From Ostrinia nubilalis (lineage: Eukaryota; Arthropoda; Insecta; Lepidoptera; Crambidae), in NCBI RefSeq assembly GCF_963855985.1, contig NC_087114.1, positions 1,141,001 through 1,205,000 of the forward strand: a stretch of 64,000 nt of DNA, in the 5' to 3' direction. Position 1 is the first letter of the stretch, and every line of letters starts with the position of its first letter. Positions 10,436-22,256 of this stretch are shown piece after piece. The notes under the pieces are model-generated. The model ran no database searches and had not been told where the DNA came from. It saw only the letters and a list, made by a program, of their open reading frames with translations. The position numbers were made by a program, and so were the translations under genes.

Positions 10436-10879
10436 GATAGTTATTTTGTTTTAATTTTATCTACATTGTATGTGGTGGAAACTAAAGTTTATTTTATTAT
10501 GAGACGAGAAGATATTCTGATTTATTTAATGTTATTTTTGACTTTATTAAAAAAAAGTTTAAAAAGTTATTTTGGGATGTGTGTTCTTTATTAGCCAACT
10601 TACTGAGACAGGATAAAATGTTTCTGAAACAAACCCAAATAAATAACAAGAATAAAAACAATCCCAGCAAAAGAATATCTTTTAACAAAGCTTGTTCAAC
10701 AAGTTTGAATAAACCCACATAACGACGTTACATACTATTATGTATATGTATATGCAATGCTTCCCCGTTAGTCCTTAAAATCAAGTTCTCTCAAGTCTAG
10801 AATTTATACTAAACTAAGGTATAGTAGCCTCACTCTATAAAAACACTATTAAATAAAACAAAAATAATGAAATAAATGA
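10436..10879. other. Intergenic, nothing recognised
   Basis: AT-rich; no repeat or gene identified. Confidence 0.45.
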
Positions 10880-11412
10880 CAAATCTATACTAGTATTATA
10901 AATGCGAAAGTAACTCTGTCTGTCTGTCTCTCTTTAACGCCTAAACCACTGAACCGATTTTGATGAAATTTGGCATAGAGATAGATTGAGTCCCGGGAAA
11001 GGACATAGGATAGTTTTTATCCCGGTTTTTGAAACAGGGACGCGCGCGATAAAGTTTTTCTGTGACAGACAAAATTCCACGCGGGCGAAGCCGCGAGCAG
11101 AAAGCTAGTATGATGATAAAGGACGGGATGATGGGGAAATCCTTGGGGGAGGCCTTTGTCCAGCAGTGGACATTTATAATAAAACTAGCTATCCGCCCGC
11201 GGCTTCGCCCGCGTGGAATTTTGTCTGTCACAGAAATACCTTATCTACTTTGTTTCAAAAACCGGGATAAAAAATATCCTATGTCCTTTCCCGGGACTCA
11301 AACTATCTCTATGCCAAATTTCATCAAAATCGGTTCAGGGGATTAGGCGTGAAAGCAAGACAGACAGACAGAGTTACTTTCGCATTTATAATATTAGTAT
11401 AGATAGATTGCG
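10880..11412. repeat. Inverted pair of family C repeats around a family T fragment
   Basis: 10880-11108 (-) and 11180-11412 (+) are family C copies facing each other. Between them, 11109-11175 holds a short family T tail (aaatccttgggggaggcctt, cagcagtggac). The pair can form a large imperfect hairpin. Confidence 0.75.
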
Positions 11413-11739
11413 TCACCGAAGGGCCAAAGAAACCTAGTTTTTATTTATTTAAGAAATTGCCATTTCATATGGAAAACACTCAGTTATTTTTTTTTGCACT
11501 TTTTCAGGAACAGCTAATCAAAATTTTTAAATAGCAATTGCTTTACTGCACTCTTTCCCTGACACTATAATCCGAGCCATTTCAAGGCGAGAGTGAATAG
11601 GCACTTACAGGGCAGGTATGTACCATCCTAGACATAACATCAGGTGCGAATGCGGTCAAATATCTGCCTCGTTTAGCACAAAAAAATATCCTAAATATAA
11701 AAAAAAAGATTAAACCCTTGAAAAGGAGGCTGACAGTAT

Positions 11740-12062
11740 TGACTGAGTTTCTTGCGCTGCTTCTTCACAGCACTGGCCCATTTATTGTCCCGAAGCAGTG
11801 GTAGGGTTAATACTGGGACGAGTAAAAGTGCTTTTTAAAAGCATAGTTGCAAAAATAAATGAGTTTTATGAGTTTTTTACGACTTCATAGATAAAGACCT
11901 ATAAACCTAAGTATTACGGGACTATTCCCACCTCTCGTTCCCACCACTGCAACTCCTGTGTAGCCAGGATCTACAGCTTGACCGCCATAAAAACCCAACT
12001 AATGAAGGTCAAGTTGGTCCCGGGGGAAAGTCAAAACTGTCATTGGACCCGCAACGAAATTA
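11740..12062. repeat. 'cttcgggacaa' repeat (-) followed by family G repeat (+)
   Basis: 11740-11885 is a good reverse copy (tgtcccgaagcagtggtagg). 11918-12062 is a family G copy from gggactattcccacctctcg to aatcagaagaat. Confidence 0.65.
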
Positions 12063-13113
12063 ATCAGAAGAATATAGATGGAGTTCGAAATTTAAGGTCC
12101 TAATAAACCTATGTATTGGACATAGAAAACAAAACATTTTATATAGAATCATACACCTACCACTAGCCCCTCCATTGTGTGCAAACTTAGAACAATTATA
12201 GCCCGTGATTGTATCTGGAGCCTGCTTATCGTGACCCGTACTGCGTTGGAATAAGGTTGAGTTTGGCGCGAAATGCGGGAGCTACCTGGCCGCATACCGG
12301 TTACCTAAGTAGGGAGGGGACGTGTGGGTGGGAATAGCGCGCGTGAGGAAAATTAGCGCTATAGCGCTGTTAAAGACTTAAATAAAATAATTCATATTTC
12401 GTAGAAATATCAATACGTGAAACTGTGATGATTTGGTGCAGTCTTTAAGAACTCATCAACGCCACAAAAGTGTCTGTGTTTTTTATGATAATATGTAACA
12501 AAGTTATTATTCTGTGTGGTAAAGTGGTAAGGGTACCTATAATAGAGAAACACGGGTCTCAATGCGACGAAACGTAAGCTGTGAGTGCCAATGTTGTACC
12601 TCATATAAAAATGCACAATATAAAACATTGTTTTAAGTTGTGTCTCCCTAAAAGCAAATAAATAAAAAATAAATCATTTGCTGAGAAGCCTCAAGTATAG
12701 AAACTTGGTTACGTTCGATATTTTATAAAAAAAAGTTCTACGCATAAGCTAACAAATTAAGTAGAAGACGCGAGAAAAAGCTACTTCAAGATAAACTTCC
12801 TAAGAAGCTCCCTAAACAGCTACACGAATAGCGCAATAAATAGCGCAACCACACCGACATCACTCGGCCCTCACTAGTCCGACCCAATGGACTCAGTGCC
12901 CATGCCGTCTCGATGCGTAAGAGTCGCTTTGCGGACCGCGCACGCGAATAAAACGTTTATAAAACTAACAATATCCATACAAATACTAACAACTGAGTGT
13001 CCATTGTGAGTAAAAACAACATAGTGCAAAGTGACAGTGTCCAAAACAACCCAAACAAAAGACAAAAGTGAATAACCGTTACCGCCAAATGGTAAACAAA
13101 AACCACACGAAAC
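12063..13113 (+). promoter_or_regulatory. Upstream region and probable promoter of the tetraspan gene
   Basis: No gene is visible in 12063-12880. GC content rises from about 12830. A TATA-like tataaaa lies at 12958-12964, about 155 nt before the ATG, so a start of transcription near 12985-12995 is possible. An in-frame TAA at 13093-13095 closes the frame upstream of the chosen ATG. The palindrome agcgctatagcgct is at about 12354. The promoter call is inference; no transcript evidence is available. Confidence 0.4.
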
Positions 13114-14364
13114 ATGGAGGACGTGTACACAATTAAAGTCAAAACTAAACCCGATACACGAAATCTTTACCCATCAGAGAGGAGGTATTCTGCGTCTACA
13201 GTGTCAGGATTAGCATGGGTGCATATAGCGTTGGCTGCTACTTCGTTTTTATTGGCATGCCTGGCTTTGGCCAACCCTGGCAATGGATTGAATAGCAATA
13301 ACCAGACCGATGTAAATTATACTTTAGATTCAAATTCGAATGCAACCGAAAGTGAGGATAAAAACAGCAGTAACTATATACTAGTGCTGGCGCCATCCCT
13401 GATAACGATATTCGGTTTGGCTGCAGGTCTAGCCAGTATACTAGCATCAGTGAGGTGGTATATCGACCGAAACATAACTTGGTTGTTCGCTATGTCCGTT
13501 CTATCAACAGCAGTCTCGTTTTCATCGTTCGTATTGATCGCTGTATGGTTTATAAACACGACAGATGGTGACATATCCGAATTCTACAAAGATAAAGTGC
13601 CTTTCAAAGACGTTATAGTTGTGAAGCATACAGCTGTCATTGACAAGAACGACTCTCATTTGGTGGTGGCTTTGAATTCAACGGACGAAGACACATCGCA
13701 GCTGTTCACAAAACGTGTTCTGTCTATTAATATTTTGATAGCAGCGTTTTTGGAATTATTATGGTCGATCTTAAGCGTCAAAATTTCATATAAAGGCATG
13801 AGGAATAACTACAAAGATGACAGCAACGAGAGAAGAGGTAACTGCATTTCGGTTGTCACAACTATCAAAGGGAATGACCCGAAGAATTTGCCACGAAACG
13901 GCAAGCTTCTTCAACCGAAACCAGATTTAATAGAGCACTATCCAAACAAGAAAATCAAAAGGATATTTCTAGCGCAAAGCGAGAACGGGTTCTATTTGAA
14001 AAACCAGAACAACAAGACTAAACAAAACACCGAAACTAGCTCAGAGTTCTATAAAGAACGAATGATGAATTTCTTGAACAGATGCGCTTCTTTAGAAGGC
14101 ATATCCAACCCTGAGAGGACCCCTAGCGTCCAATCAGAAGCTGTACTTAACCCTATCCCAGAAATCGTGAACGTAGAGGTAAATTTGGACCCGGAACCCG
14201 AAATCCGGGATAGGATAACCCCATTAAGCTGGGGCGATTCCCCCAACCATACAATTTATAACCAGAATACGTTGAACCTAGACAAGATCTTCGATTTCAC
14301 GAGGAAAGACGACGAGCAGCGATGTGAAGAAAACAGTAAAATTAAAAACATTAGCGTGCCGTGA
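13114..14364 (+). CDS. Uncharacterised four-pass membrane protein, intronless (416 aa)
   Basis: An open frame of 417 codons including the stop, free of low complexity, starts in a good insect context (gaaacATGgag) with an in-frame stop 21 nt before it. Hydrophobic segments at about residues 31-53, 88-111, 121-146 and 201-222 predict four membrane passes with both ends in the cytoplasm. Two predicted outer loops (54-87 and 147-200) hold a cluster of N-X-S/T sites (NQT, NYT, NAT, NSS; NTT, NDS, NST), which fits an extracellular or lumenal side. The cytoplasmic tail of about 190 residues is first basic (NNYK...NERRGN, KKIKR), then acidic and proline-containing. The layout resembles CD20/MARVEL/claudin-like tetraspans, but I see no family signature and do not recognise the gene. 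An aataaa follows at 14552. No splice sites are needed, although a 5' UTR intron is possible. Confidence 0.85.
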   Translation: MEDVYTIKVKTKPDTRNLYPSERRYSASTVSGLAWVHIALAATSFLLACLALANPGNGLNSNNQTDVNYTLDSNSNATESEDKNSSNYILVLAPSLITIFGLAAGLASILASVRWYIDRNITWLFAMSVLSTAVSFSSFVLIAVWFINTTDGDISEFYKDKVPFKDVIVVKHTAVIDKNDSHLVVALNSTDEDTSQLFTKRVLSINILIAAFLELLWSILSVKISYKGMRNNYKDDSNERRGNCISVVTTIKGNDPKNLPRNGKLLQPKPDLIEHYPNKKIKRIFLAQSENGFYLKNQNNKTKQNTETSSEFYKERMMNFLNRCASLEGISNPERTPSVQSEAVLNPIPEIVNVEVNLDPEPEIRDRITPLSWGDSPNHTIYNQNTLNLDKIFDFTRKDDEQRCEENSKIKNISVP

Positions 14365-14551
14365 CGGTGATAATGAATCGCCGATCGGCGTTCGAAAGTG
14401 ACTTTTTGCTGACAATGAATGAGCGACCTCTGTAATTATGTTAGGGACAATGCAATGTACGGTAAAGTGAGTTATTGTGAATTGGGGGCAATTAATGTAA
14501 TTTTTTATGCAAATACTCATAAGAGACTATTATGACATTATTCTGGTACCT

Positions 14552-14557
14552 AATAAA
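14552..14557 (+). terminator. Polyadenylation signal AATAAA of the tetraspan gene
   Basis: aataaa lies 187 nt after the TGA and is followed by a T-rich stretch (actttttttgg). It is the first canonical signal downstream. Confidence 0.6.
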
Positions 14558-14599
14558 ACTTTTTTGGAGCTCAATTGACATAATTAACGAATAATTTCC

Positions 14600-15417
14600 A
14601 AGAACTTCCATAATAAAACACCTCATTTTGCTCTGAATACCTAGTTTTATATTTTTTTGTTGTTGTTTCTATATCAATACATAGTAAGTTTTGCAAAAAA
14701 GTGACGTCATAACTTTTTATTCGCAAAAATCTATGGGGGAATTGCGTTTGATAGCTCGTAAAAAAGTATGCCAATTGATTGGCTACTACTCAGCTAAAAT
14801 TAATAGGCATGCGAAATTGTATTAATCGTGGCGAATTCTTATGGCTTTTTAACAAATCGAATGTTGTAATAAATACAAAAAATACGCCTTCAGGATTGGT
14901 CTAACATAGAGATATCTAGTAGAGATCTTTAGGGACCCAGGGAAAAATGGGATAATTTTTATCCCGATTTTCGGACTACCGCGATATTCTTTCTTGTGAC
15001 AGCCCGATATTTAATTTTATGTGAAGCTGCGGGCAAAGATAACTTAAAGATACATTATAGAAACATCGTTAGGGACCCGGGGCAAAACGGGATACTTTTT
15101 ATCCCGGTTTTTGGACGTTCGCGATAAAGTCTTTCTGAGACAGACCTACGCGGTTCAATTCAATTTCAAGCGGGTGAAGCCACGCACAAACGTTAGTCTT
15201 CAATAAAATTCACATTTGTGAGTTTGCAATAAAAAGTTATTTTTACGCAAAACAGTTTCTACGTTTCTTTTACTGCGATGCAGTTAAAACCCGACGTTTG
15301 ATCATTTTTAATTGGTTCTAATGAATACAAACAGTTTTAAACGGTTACAAGTTGACACAGACCAAAACAACTGTTTTTACAACCAAACACGTAGTATATC
15401 ATCGTTATTTCTAATAC
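14600..15417. repeat. AT-rich region with two diverged family C fragments
   Basis: At 14930-15020 and 15070-15190 the series gggaccc[ag]gg, gggata[ac]tttttatccc and tttctgagacagac marks two old family C-like copies in tandem. There is no gene. Confidence 0.5.
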
Positions 15418-15616
15418 TTATCAATCTATACTCAATATTATAAATGCGAAAGTAACTCTGTCTGTCTGTGTCGCTTTCACGCATAGATATAGTTTGAGTC
15501 CTGGGAAAGGACATAGGATAGTTTTTATCCCGGTTTTTGAAACAGGGACGCGCGCGATAAAGTTTTTTGTGACAGACAAAATTCCACGCGGGCGAAGCCG
15601 CGGGTGGAAAGCTAGT
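15418..15616 (-). repeat. Family C repeat
   Basis: Good copy with ttataaatgcgaaagtaact at one end and gcgaagccgcgggtggaaag at the other. It lacks the 'aaaccactgaaccgatttt' segment. Confidence 0.8.
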
Positions 15617-15624
15617 ACTCAATA

Positions 15625-16030
15625 TTATAAAACTGAAGAGTTTGTTTGTACACGCTAATCTCAGGAACTACTGGTCCGGATTGAAAAATTTTTTGTGTTG
15701 GATAGTCCATTTATCAAGGAAGGCTTCACGCTATACAGGGTGGAAACGATAAGTGATCTCATTGAATTATGTATGTATTTCTAAACTAATACAAGATATC
15801 GAAAAACTGGTTACAGATCCTGAAAGTGCTTCACGAGCTCTTTCAAACGGTATCAATAATAGGTTACAGAATTTAACTGGATCTATCCGAAAATTCAATG
15901 TTTCCAACTGTATAACAGCACCCTACAGCAATAGGGGCGGAGCAGTAACGAAAAATGTTGCAGAAACGGGAAATATTATTCAAACTATTTCCACGCGTAC
16001 GAAGTCGCGGGCACAGCTAATATTATTTCT
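15625..16030 (+). repeat. Repeat 'ctgaagagtttgtttg' with inserted 'acagggtggaaacgat' element
   Basis: The outer repeat starts ctgaagagtttgtttgtaca and finishes near acgaagtcgcgggcacagct. Pieces of it recur at 44650-44730 (-) and 56470-56660 (+). Inside it, 15735-15920 is an element starting acagggtggaaacgataagt; other copies are at 22850-23047 (-) and 45205-45360 (+). A 116-codon open frame overlaps this element but is not maintained in the other copies, so I do not call it a gene. Confidence 0.6.
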
Positions 16031-16274
16031 TAACTACTTATTACCAATATTTAGGTATTATAAAATGGCCACCAATCATGCAACGTGCTATCTTCATAAA
16101 TAATATTGTGTAAACACTTTAGAAACTACACTGTTTCCTAAATGTGTTATTTTTAATTATTTTACATTGTTATAAATGAACTAGGAAAATAAATATGAGT
16201 GATTCGTGTGAAACTTTAAAACACGTTCGAATGTGGTAAAAATAACTATTTACGTAAGAAAATATCTATTTATA

Positions 16275-16498
16275 CTCTCTATACTAATATTAAAAATGCG
16301 AAAGTAAAAGTCTGTCTCACTTTCACGCCTAAACCACTGAACCGATTTTGATGAAATTTGAATACAGATAGTTTGAGTCCGGGAAAGGACATAGGATAGT
16401 TATTATCCCGGTTTTTGAAACAGGGACGCGCGCGATAAAGGTTTTCTGTGACAGACAAAATTACACGCGGGCGAAGCCGCGGGCGGAAAGCTAGTAAA
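16275..16498 (-). repeat. Family C repeat
   Basis: Copy with intact termini (ttaaaaatgcgaaagtaaaa; gcgaagccgcgggcggaaag) and the internal gggaaaggacataggatagt. Confidence 0.8.
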
Positions 16499-16966
16499 AA
16501 TATATTATACACTGCTTTGCAATATTATGTCATCTCAAATTAGTTTTTTCATTGTACAAAACTCTCTATTATCATTATCTCTGTGAATAAATAATCTTTG
16601 AATCTTTGAAAAAACATTAAAAAATGTACTTGTTGTGATTTATTCGCAACCTTTACCAGGTCACTGCTATCTGGTACACTTTCTAAAGTGCGAAATAGCA
16701 TTAATATTGCACTTGCAATAAATTTTAAGATAGCAAACATTGCAAGACTCCAATAAAGGTAAAAACTACAAATATTGAGAATTCAACGCTCAATTTGCGC
16801 ATGTATGAAGGCAGATTAACTACATACATTAATACAATGTAAATATGAAGAGTAGGGTTTGGGTAAACAAATAATATTTAGTTACACAAAGTCGTTATCT
16901 ACATCATCAGCATCACGGCTTCACCCGCGTGAAATTTAGTTGATCGTCATAAATTATAGCCAATAC

Positions 16967-17437
16967 AGGGTGGAATTTTGTAATGCCTCCTGAAGGGAAA
17001 GTATTCTTCATACTGTACATAGAAAACTTTACTCAAAGAAACCATTCTTTTATTTTTGAAAATAAATAGAACTGCATTCAAAGATTTCCAAAAATTTACT
17101 CGCTACACCTGAGAATCGAACCAACTCAAATCTGTTAAAAATTACACCCTGTATTTTTATTGCATCAATCGTTAAGAGTTAAGTATAAGGATGAAATCTC
17201 TCTAAGAAACTTGATAAATCAAATGAAAGGAAAACCATGAAATCTTAAATTATTGTAATTATTTACAGATTATTGTATGGTATAGTGGTAAATTTTCGAA
17301 AAAATGTCGAAAATCTTTGAATGCAGTTCTCTTTCTTTAAAAATAAAGGAATGTTTTCTTTGAGTAAAATTTTCTACCTACAGTATAAAGGGTAGGTACT
17401 TTCCCTCCAGGTGACATTACAAAATTCCACACTGTAT
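16967..17437. mobile_element. Palindromic MITE 'acagggtggaattttgtaat' (copy 1)
   Basis: Ends are atacagggtggaattttgta and its inverse tacaaaattccacactgtat, with inner inverted blocks around tagaactgcattcaaagatt. Second copy at 59703-60098. TA-flanked ends suggest a Tc1/mariner-type MITE (inference). Confidence 0.75.
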
Positions 17438-17559
17438 TATGTTATTCATCAAAATCCGTTCAGTAGTTTTTGCGTGAAAGAGTAACAAACATCATCCATA
17501 CAAACTTTCGCATTAATAATTTTAGCAGGATAGCAGTAATGGACAAGTGGAAGAACCCA

Positions 17560-17710
17560 CGAAAAGATTTTTAGCGAATGGGAGCTCTGGGGGCTGACTA
17601 GTGAGCGCGTTTAAAACATGTATGAAAAATTTAGTTTTTGAACGTTTCCCGCTAGGGGCGCTGTACAATCCGTCATATATTTAATGTCATTTTTGACGCG
17701 CTCATAAACT
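17560..17710. repeat. Repeat whose inverse lies at 19165-19315
   Basis: Shares gctaggggcgctgtacaatc, atttaatgtcatttttgacg and flanking sequence, in opposite orientation, with 19165-19315. The two copies bracket about 1.5 kb. Confidence 0.55.
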
Positions 17711-17794
17711 CACACTAGGCCCTCTGTTCGTGAATACATTGTGCGTTTTCTGTCGAATCCAACGAAGGTCAGCCAGCGTAGACAGTTAATGGTC

Positions 17795-18330
17795 GACTCA
17801 ATCAACCGACTGTTCCAACAGCACAACATTGTTTTGCTATCGGAATTGGCTGCACGTGTCCCGCAAATAAATATGATTTGATTTGTGGGATAAAACTGGG
17901 ATAAACTGCTTGTATATTGTTCATTGGAATTAGTTTCAAATCTAGGATTCGATTCATCATCATCATCTCAGCCATAGGACGTCCACTGCTGAACATAGGC
18001 CTCCCCCAATGCTAACATGGAAAGGATTCGATTAGTGGGATAAAAAATATCCTGCGTTTTTTATATTGGGATAAGAATTAATTTTATTTTCAACAACACA
18101 AACATTGTTCTGCTATCGGAATTGGTTGCAGGTGTCTTGCAAATAAATGTGATTTGATTTGTGGGATAAAAAAAAATATCCTGTCATTTAAGTTTTTATA
18201 CTGGGATATAAGAAGTAAGTATGTATTTTATTTTCAACAACACACGCATTATTCTGCCTGTTATGGGATAAAAGTTATCCTGCCTTTTCTAGATTTTATA
18301 CTGGGATAAGATAGGTATTTTTGGGAACAT
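17795..18330 (+). repeat. Degenerate tandem repeat, unit about 150-290 bp
   Basis: The series 'gttctgctatcggaattggt', 'caaataaatgtgatttgatt', 'gtgggataaaa', 'atactgggata' occurs at 17818-17910, 18090-18215 and, reduced, at 18235-18320. A family T tail fragment (17944-18025, -) is inserted between the first two units. Confidence 0.55.
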
Positions 18331-20150
18331 TTGGATTGGAGTCAATTGTAACAAGTGAAAGATTTTCAGATTAAAGTTTTTAACTCTTTCAAATAAATAA
18401 AGGATTAACAAGTAGTGGTATTAAACAAATGTTTCCAGTACAAATAAATTTCTATATTTCTGCAACAAATAAAACATAGAACGTCACAAAAACCAATCAA
18501 TTGCCAAGGGAAATTTTATTCAACAATTACTTCTAATTAACTCGAACATGCATTTTAATTGCGTAATACATTAATAATAAATAGTTTTTATAGTGCATAT
18601 GATATTGCTATATTATTTATTAAAGATAATGAGAGAAAGTTCAGAGATTCCGGGTTTGAATCTCATTTCCCAGGCAAGACAGACTACTTTATAACTAGCT
18701 TTTGCCCGCGGCTTCACCCGCGTGAAATTTAGTTCGTCATAAATTATAGCCTACTAGCTTTCCGCCCGCGGCTTCGCACACCTGGAATTTCGTTTGTTAA
18801 ATTGTCCTGAATTTTCAGGATGTCGGTCCACCTTGTGGAAAGAGCTGCTTAGTTATTACCAAATAAGTACCGTAACGAAATACCTTGACTTCCCGGCTAA
18901 AGAGAAATTAACGTGGCATAATAGTTACAGTGATTTATCAAATGATATGCTTTTATTATTAAAATATTCGATAGCTCACCGTTGATCAGTCGTTTAATTT
19001 TCGTCAATATTTTAGTCGGGCAGTTGATCAGTATGGGCATGTATGGGAGTGTGCACACTACGCCGATTCGATTTGGCCGATTCTTCATACAATTTAAAAT
19101 CGGGCACAACTATCGGCCAACTAAAAATCAACGGTGTGAGCCTACTCTAAAGTGTGATTTTACATCAAATGCGCTCGCTAGTGAGCGCGACAAAAAATGA
19201 CATTAAATGTATGGCGGATTGTACAGCGCCCCTAGCGGACACTTTCAAGAACTAAAATCTTCATATATTTTTTAAACGGTTTTTTAGGCTTTTAGGCGAG
19301 TTCATAAATTTTCTGTGAGATTTCTCTTTTGTTAGACCAATCCTATTAAATACTAAAAACAAATAACCTCTCTTTCTTTCATTATACCTACTGTTAGAGC
19401 GAGAGGATCAATTTACAAAATATTTAATTTCTTTTATCAAATAAATAAAATTTATTTAGTTAACTAATGCAATGCATAGGTTACGTTTTTAACACGAGTA
19501 TAATTCTCAGTAAATAAATATTAACTTAATACTCAAAAAATCTTAAATCAGTTATACAAAGAATGTTAAAATAAAATTCCTCTACGTGATTTTTTTATTT
19601 CATGTAGTTTTAAATAAACTGTGTCAACTCGAGTTAAGACACTCTTGACTGTTAATGAAATGTATTTATTTCACTATTCAGTCAAAATACTTATTTAGTA
19701 AGTAGGTACTCAATAAGGCAAAGTACTCGTAACATAATTTTAAGTAAATCCAGCGCAAAATTTTCTTTTATGTCTGTATTCATTGGAAATTAATTACAAC
19801 CCAATCGAGTGAACTACGCACCTGGCAGCCGTGACGTCACATCGCCGCTCTAGTGATCGTTTCATCCACTCGGCCTTGCCCCAGCAATGTTTGGTCCCGG
19901 TCGCGCGGGGTGCGGGGAGTGTGGTCCGAGCAAGCCGTAAGGCATTACTGTAGTGTGCGTGTGCACTCATGGAGCATTCAGCGTGTACTGATAACACTCA
20001 TACATTAGCGGAAGAATGGTGGTGCGCGTCTTCTTGTCGCATTCAGCTAGTACTTCGAAAATTATACATTCTAGGCATAGCGTTGTAACTTGTAAATACG
20101 TTATACAAAAAATATATAAATCTGTCCATTTCCCTCACTGTGCCAAAACT
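18331..20150. other. Intergenic region, no gene recognised
   Basis: Contains family C end fragments (18695-18800), the inverted copy 19165-19315 and a GC-rich patch at 19795-20010 with a perfect tgacgtca at about 19832. The patch could be a distal promoter or part of an old element; no exon could be supported. Confidence 0.4.
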
Positions 20151-20305
20151 AACGCCCGTATTCACAAACGATGCTTGCTTAAGTGAAGCAGCAAATCGAA
20201 CGCACAGCGTGGAATAGAGCTTTGTGATTGGTTTGGTATGTCACCCTGTGCGTCCACGCGCACTGTGATACATGATAGTAATATTTGTGAATACGGTGGT
20301 AACTC
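20150..20305 (+). mobile_element. MITE 'cccgtattcacaaacgatgc' (family P, copy 1)
   Basis: Starts cgcccgtattcacaaacgat, ends atatttgtgaatacggt, with tcgaacgcacagcg and caccctgtgcgtccacgcgc inside. Other copies: 39415-39545 (partial, -), 55570-55686 plus 57290-57320 (split by another element), 60772-60915. Confidence 0.75.
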
Positions 20306-21375
20306 TTTTTCACATTACTTGTATTTATAATTAAATATAATACTTAATTTAAATAATTTGAAAGTACTTTGTGATGATAAACGATTATTTCTTTAGACTG
20401 ATATTGAATATTTATGTTCATATAATAAATTGCTTACGATTTCATACAAGTTTGTTTCTTTTCATACAATTTCACCGAGATATCCACAAACTGTAAAATA
20501 AACAGTGCGTTAACTCAAAAATATCATTTTTTGGGTAAGATAAAGAAAGTATGATTAAAGTTCTAGCATCATTAATTTCTCTCGTTATTTGCATTTATTT
20601 ATTTTTAGTGCGAGCATTAAAAGTGTCATTAAAGTTTCTTCGAACATTATTTTTCTGTCGCTATTTATTTATTTATTCTGTCATTTTAACGGCCTTAAGG
20701 ATTTGCCACACTGGTTGCGGCCTGCGGTCAAGTCAAAGTAAACGCAGCCCGCATCGTGTATGATTACTTCGAAATGATGTTCGAACTTTAATCACCCTTT
20801 TAGAGAGAGATCAATAAAGTAATAAATTTTGAGTTGATACCCTTTTCGCTTAAGTAAACATTCATCTTCATTATTATTATTTTGGAGTTGTCACCGTATT
20901 CATCTAAGTCTCATATTTTACCAGTAAAACAAAAGTATAATTTTATTCGAAATATTTATTCAATCATTCAAAAAGTGTAAAAAAAATGTACAATGTAAAG
21001 GTATACAAAATTACTGTACTTTTGCGTATAATAATAAAATATAATTATTAATATTATTATAATAGATTTTTTTATATTTTGTTCCTAGTTATTGAGCATG
21101 GTGTTGTACATTATTTATGTAGTATTTATAGTTTTTCTTATATTAAGTTAGGTGTACGTCACAAGTAGAAAAATTTAAAAAACTGACCCATCTCTAAAAC
21201 TAGACTTATTAAAATTAATCAATAAATGCATTAATATTTAACTTCAAAATTATCATTATAAGGAACACAACGTAACAATAACTGTTAGGAAAAAAGAAAC
21301 TAAAGTATAACGTAACGACGGTCTTCAAATTGGTGGGTAAAAATTACGTTCAACGATTTTTTTTTCAATATAAAA
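20306..21375. other. AT-rich intergenic, no gene recognised
   Basis: No repeat family or exon seen. A 70-codon frame at 20551-20763 is rich in Leu, Ile and Phe, as expected from AT-rich DNA, and is not called. Confidence 0.45.
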
Positions 21376-21532
21376 GTCTGGTCTCCGAGCACGTAGAATT
21401 TCGTCCAATGACCCCAAGCTACCTATCCTTATCGCCTGCGCGTAATTATATTGCTGTCGCGACTGTGCGACGGGCGGCAACAGTGAGTGAGCGAGTATCA
21501 TTGGACGAAATTCTACGTGCTCGGCGACCGGA
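21376..21532. mobile_element. Palindromic MITE, family A (copy 2, internally deleted)
   Basis: Same arms as copy 1 but the second arm has lost about 45 bp before attggacgaaattctacgtg. Confidence 0.8.
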
Positions 21533-21627
21533 TTAGTATGTTTTTATTATTTTGGTATAAAAAAGTAAGTAATAATACATATTCTATGCAAATAAATGGT
21601 ATTTGAATTTAACTATAACCCCTCGTG

Positions 21628-21790
21628 GTAGGGACTATTCCCACCTCTCGTTCCCACCGCTGCAACTCCTGTGTAGCCAGGATCTACAGCTTGACCGCCA
21701 ACAACCCAACCAGTGAAGGTCAAGTTTATCCCGGGGGAAAGTTACTGTCATTGGACCCGCAACGAAATTAATCAGAAGAACATAGGAGTT
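21628..21790 (+). repeat. Family G repeat
   Basis: Copy from gggactattcccacctctcg to aatcagaagaacatagg. Confidence 0.7.
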
Positions 21791-21869
21791 CGCAGTACTA
21801 ATAGTCTGTCTGTAGACTTCGGGGAGTCATACATATAACATCGGCCTACAAATATGTATATGTATATTA

Positions 21870-22256
21870 TACAGGGTGTCCCAAAAAGTAGTGTCAAGCC
21901 GAAGCCCAGATAGAGCATCACTAGGGCTATCCAAATCACCTCCATGTATGTTCCGCGATGTTTGATAGTTTTCGAGTTATGATTGTTTTAAATTTCTGTG
22001 CTTAGGCACTTTTTTGGTCACTGTGGCGCGAATAGTCAAGTTACATGCCTGATTTTTATATCATTATTAGATGAATACTAGGCCTAGCTGATTCAGAAGT
22101 ATTTAAATCCATAACACGAATGTAAGCTAAAATCCTCTATGTTGTAAAAAAAAATCATAACTCGAAAACTGTCAAAAGTCACGGTGATTTGGGTAGCCCT
22201 AGTGATGCTCTACCTCTGGGCTTCGGCTTCACACTGCTTTTTGGGACACCCTGTAT
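21870..22256. mobile_element. MITE with 'tacagggtgtcccaaaaag' terminal inverted repeats
   Basis: About 387 bp. The first 70 bases and the last 70 are inverted copies (tacagggtgtcccaaaaagt ... tttttgggacaccctgta), including gcccagatagagcatcacta in the arm. TA bases at both ends would suit a Tc1/mariner-type target site. There is no transposase. Confidence 0.8.

Noticed and set aside
15753..16103. 116-codon plus-strand frame as a gene
   Set aside because: It overlaps a dispersed element whose other two copies (22850-23047, 45205-45360) do not keep the frame.
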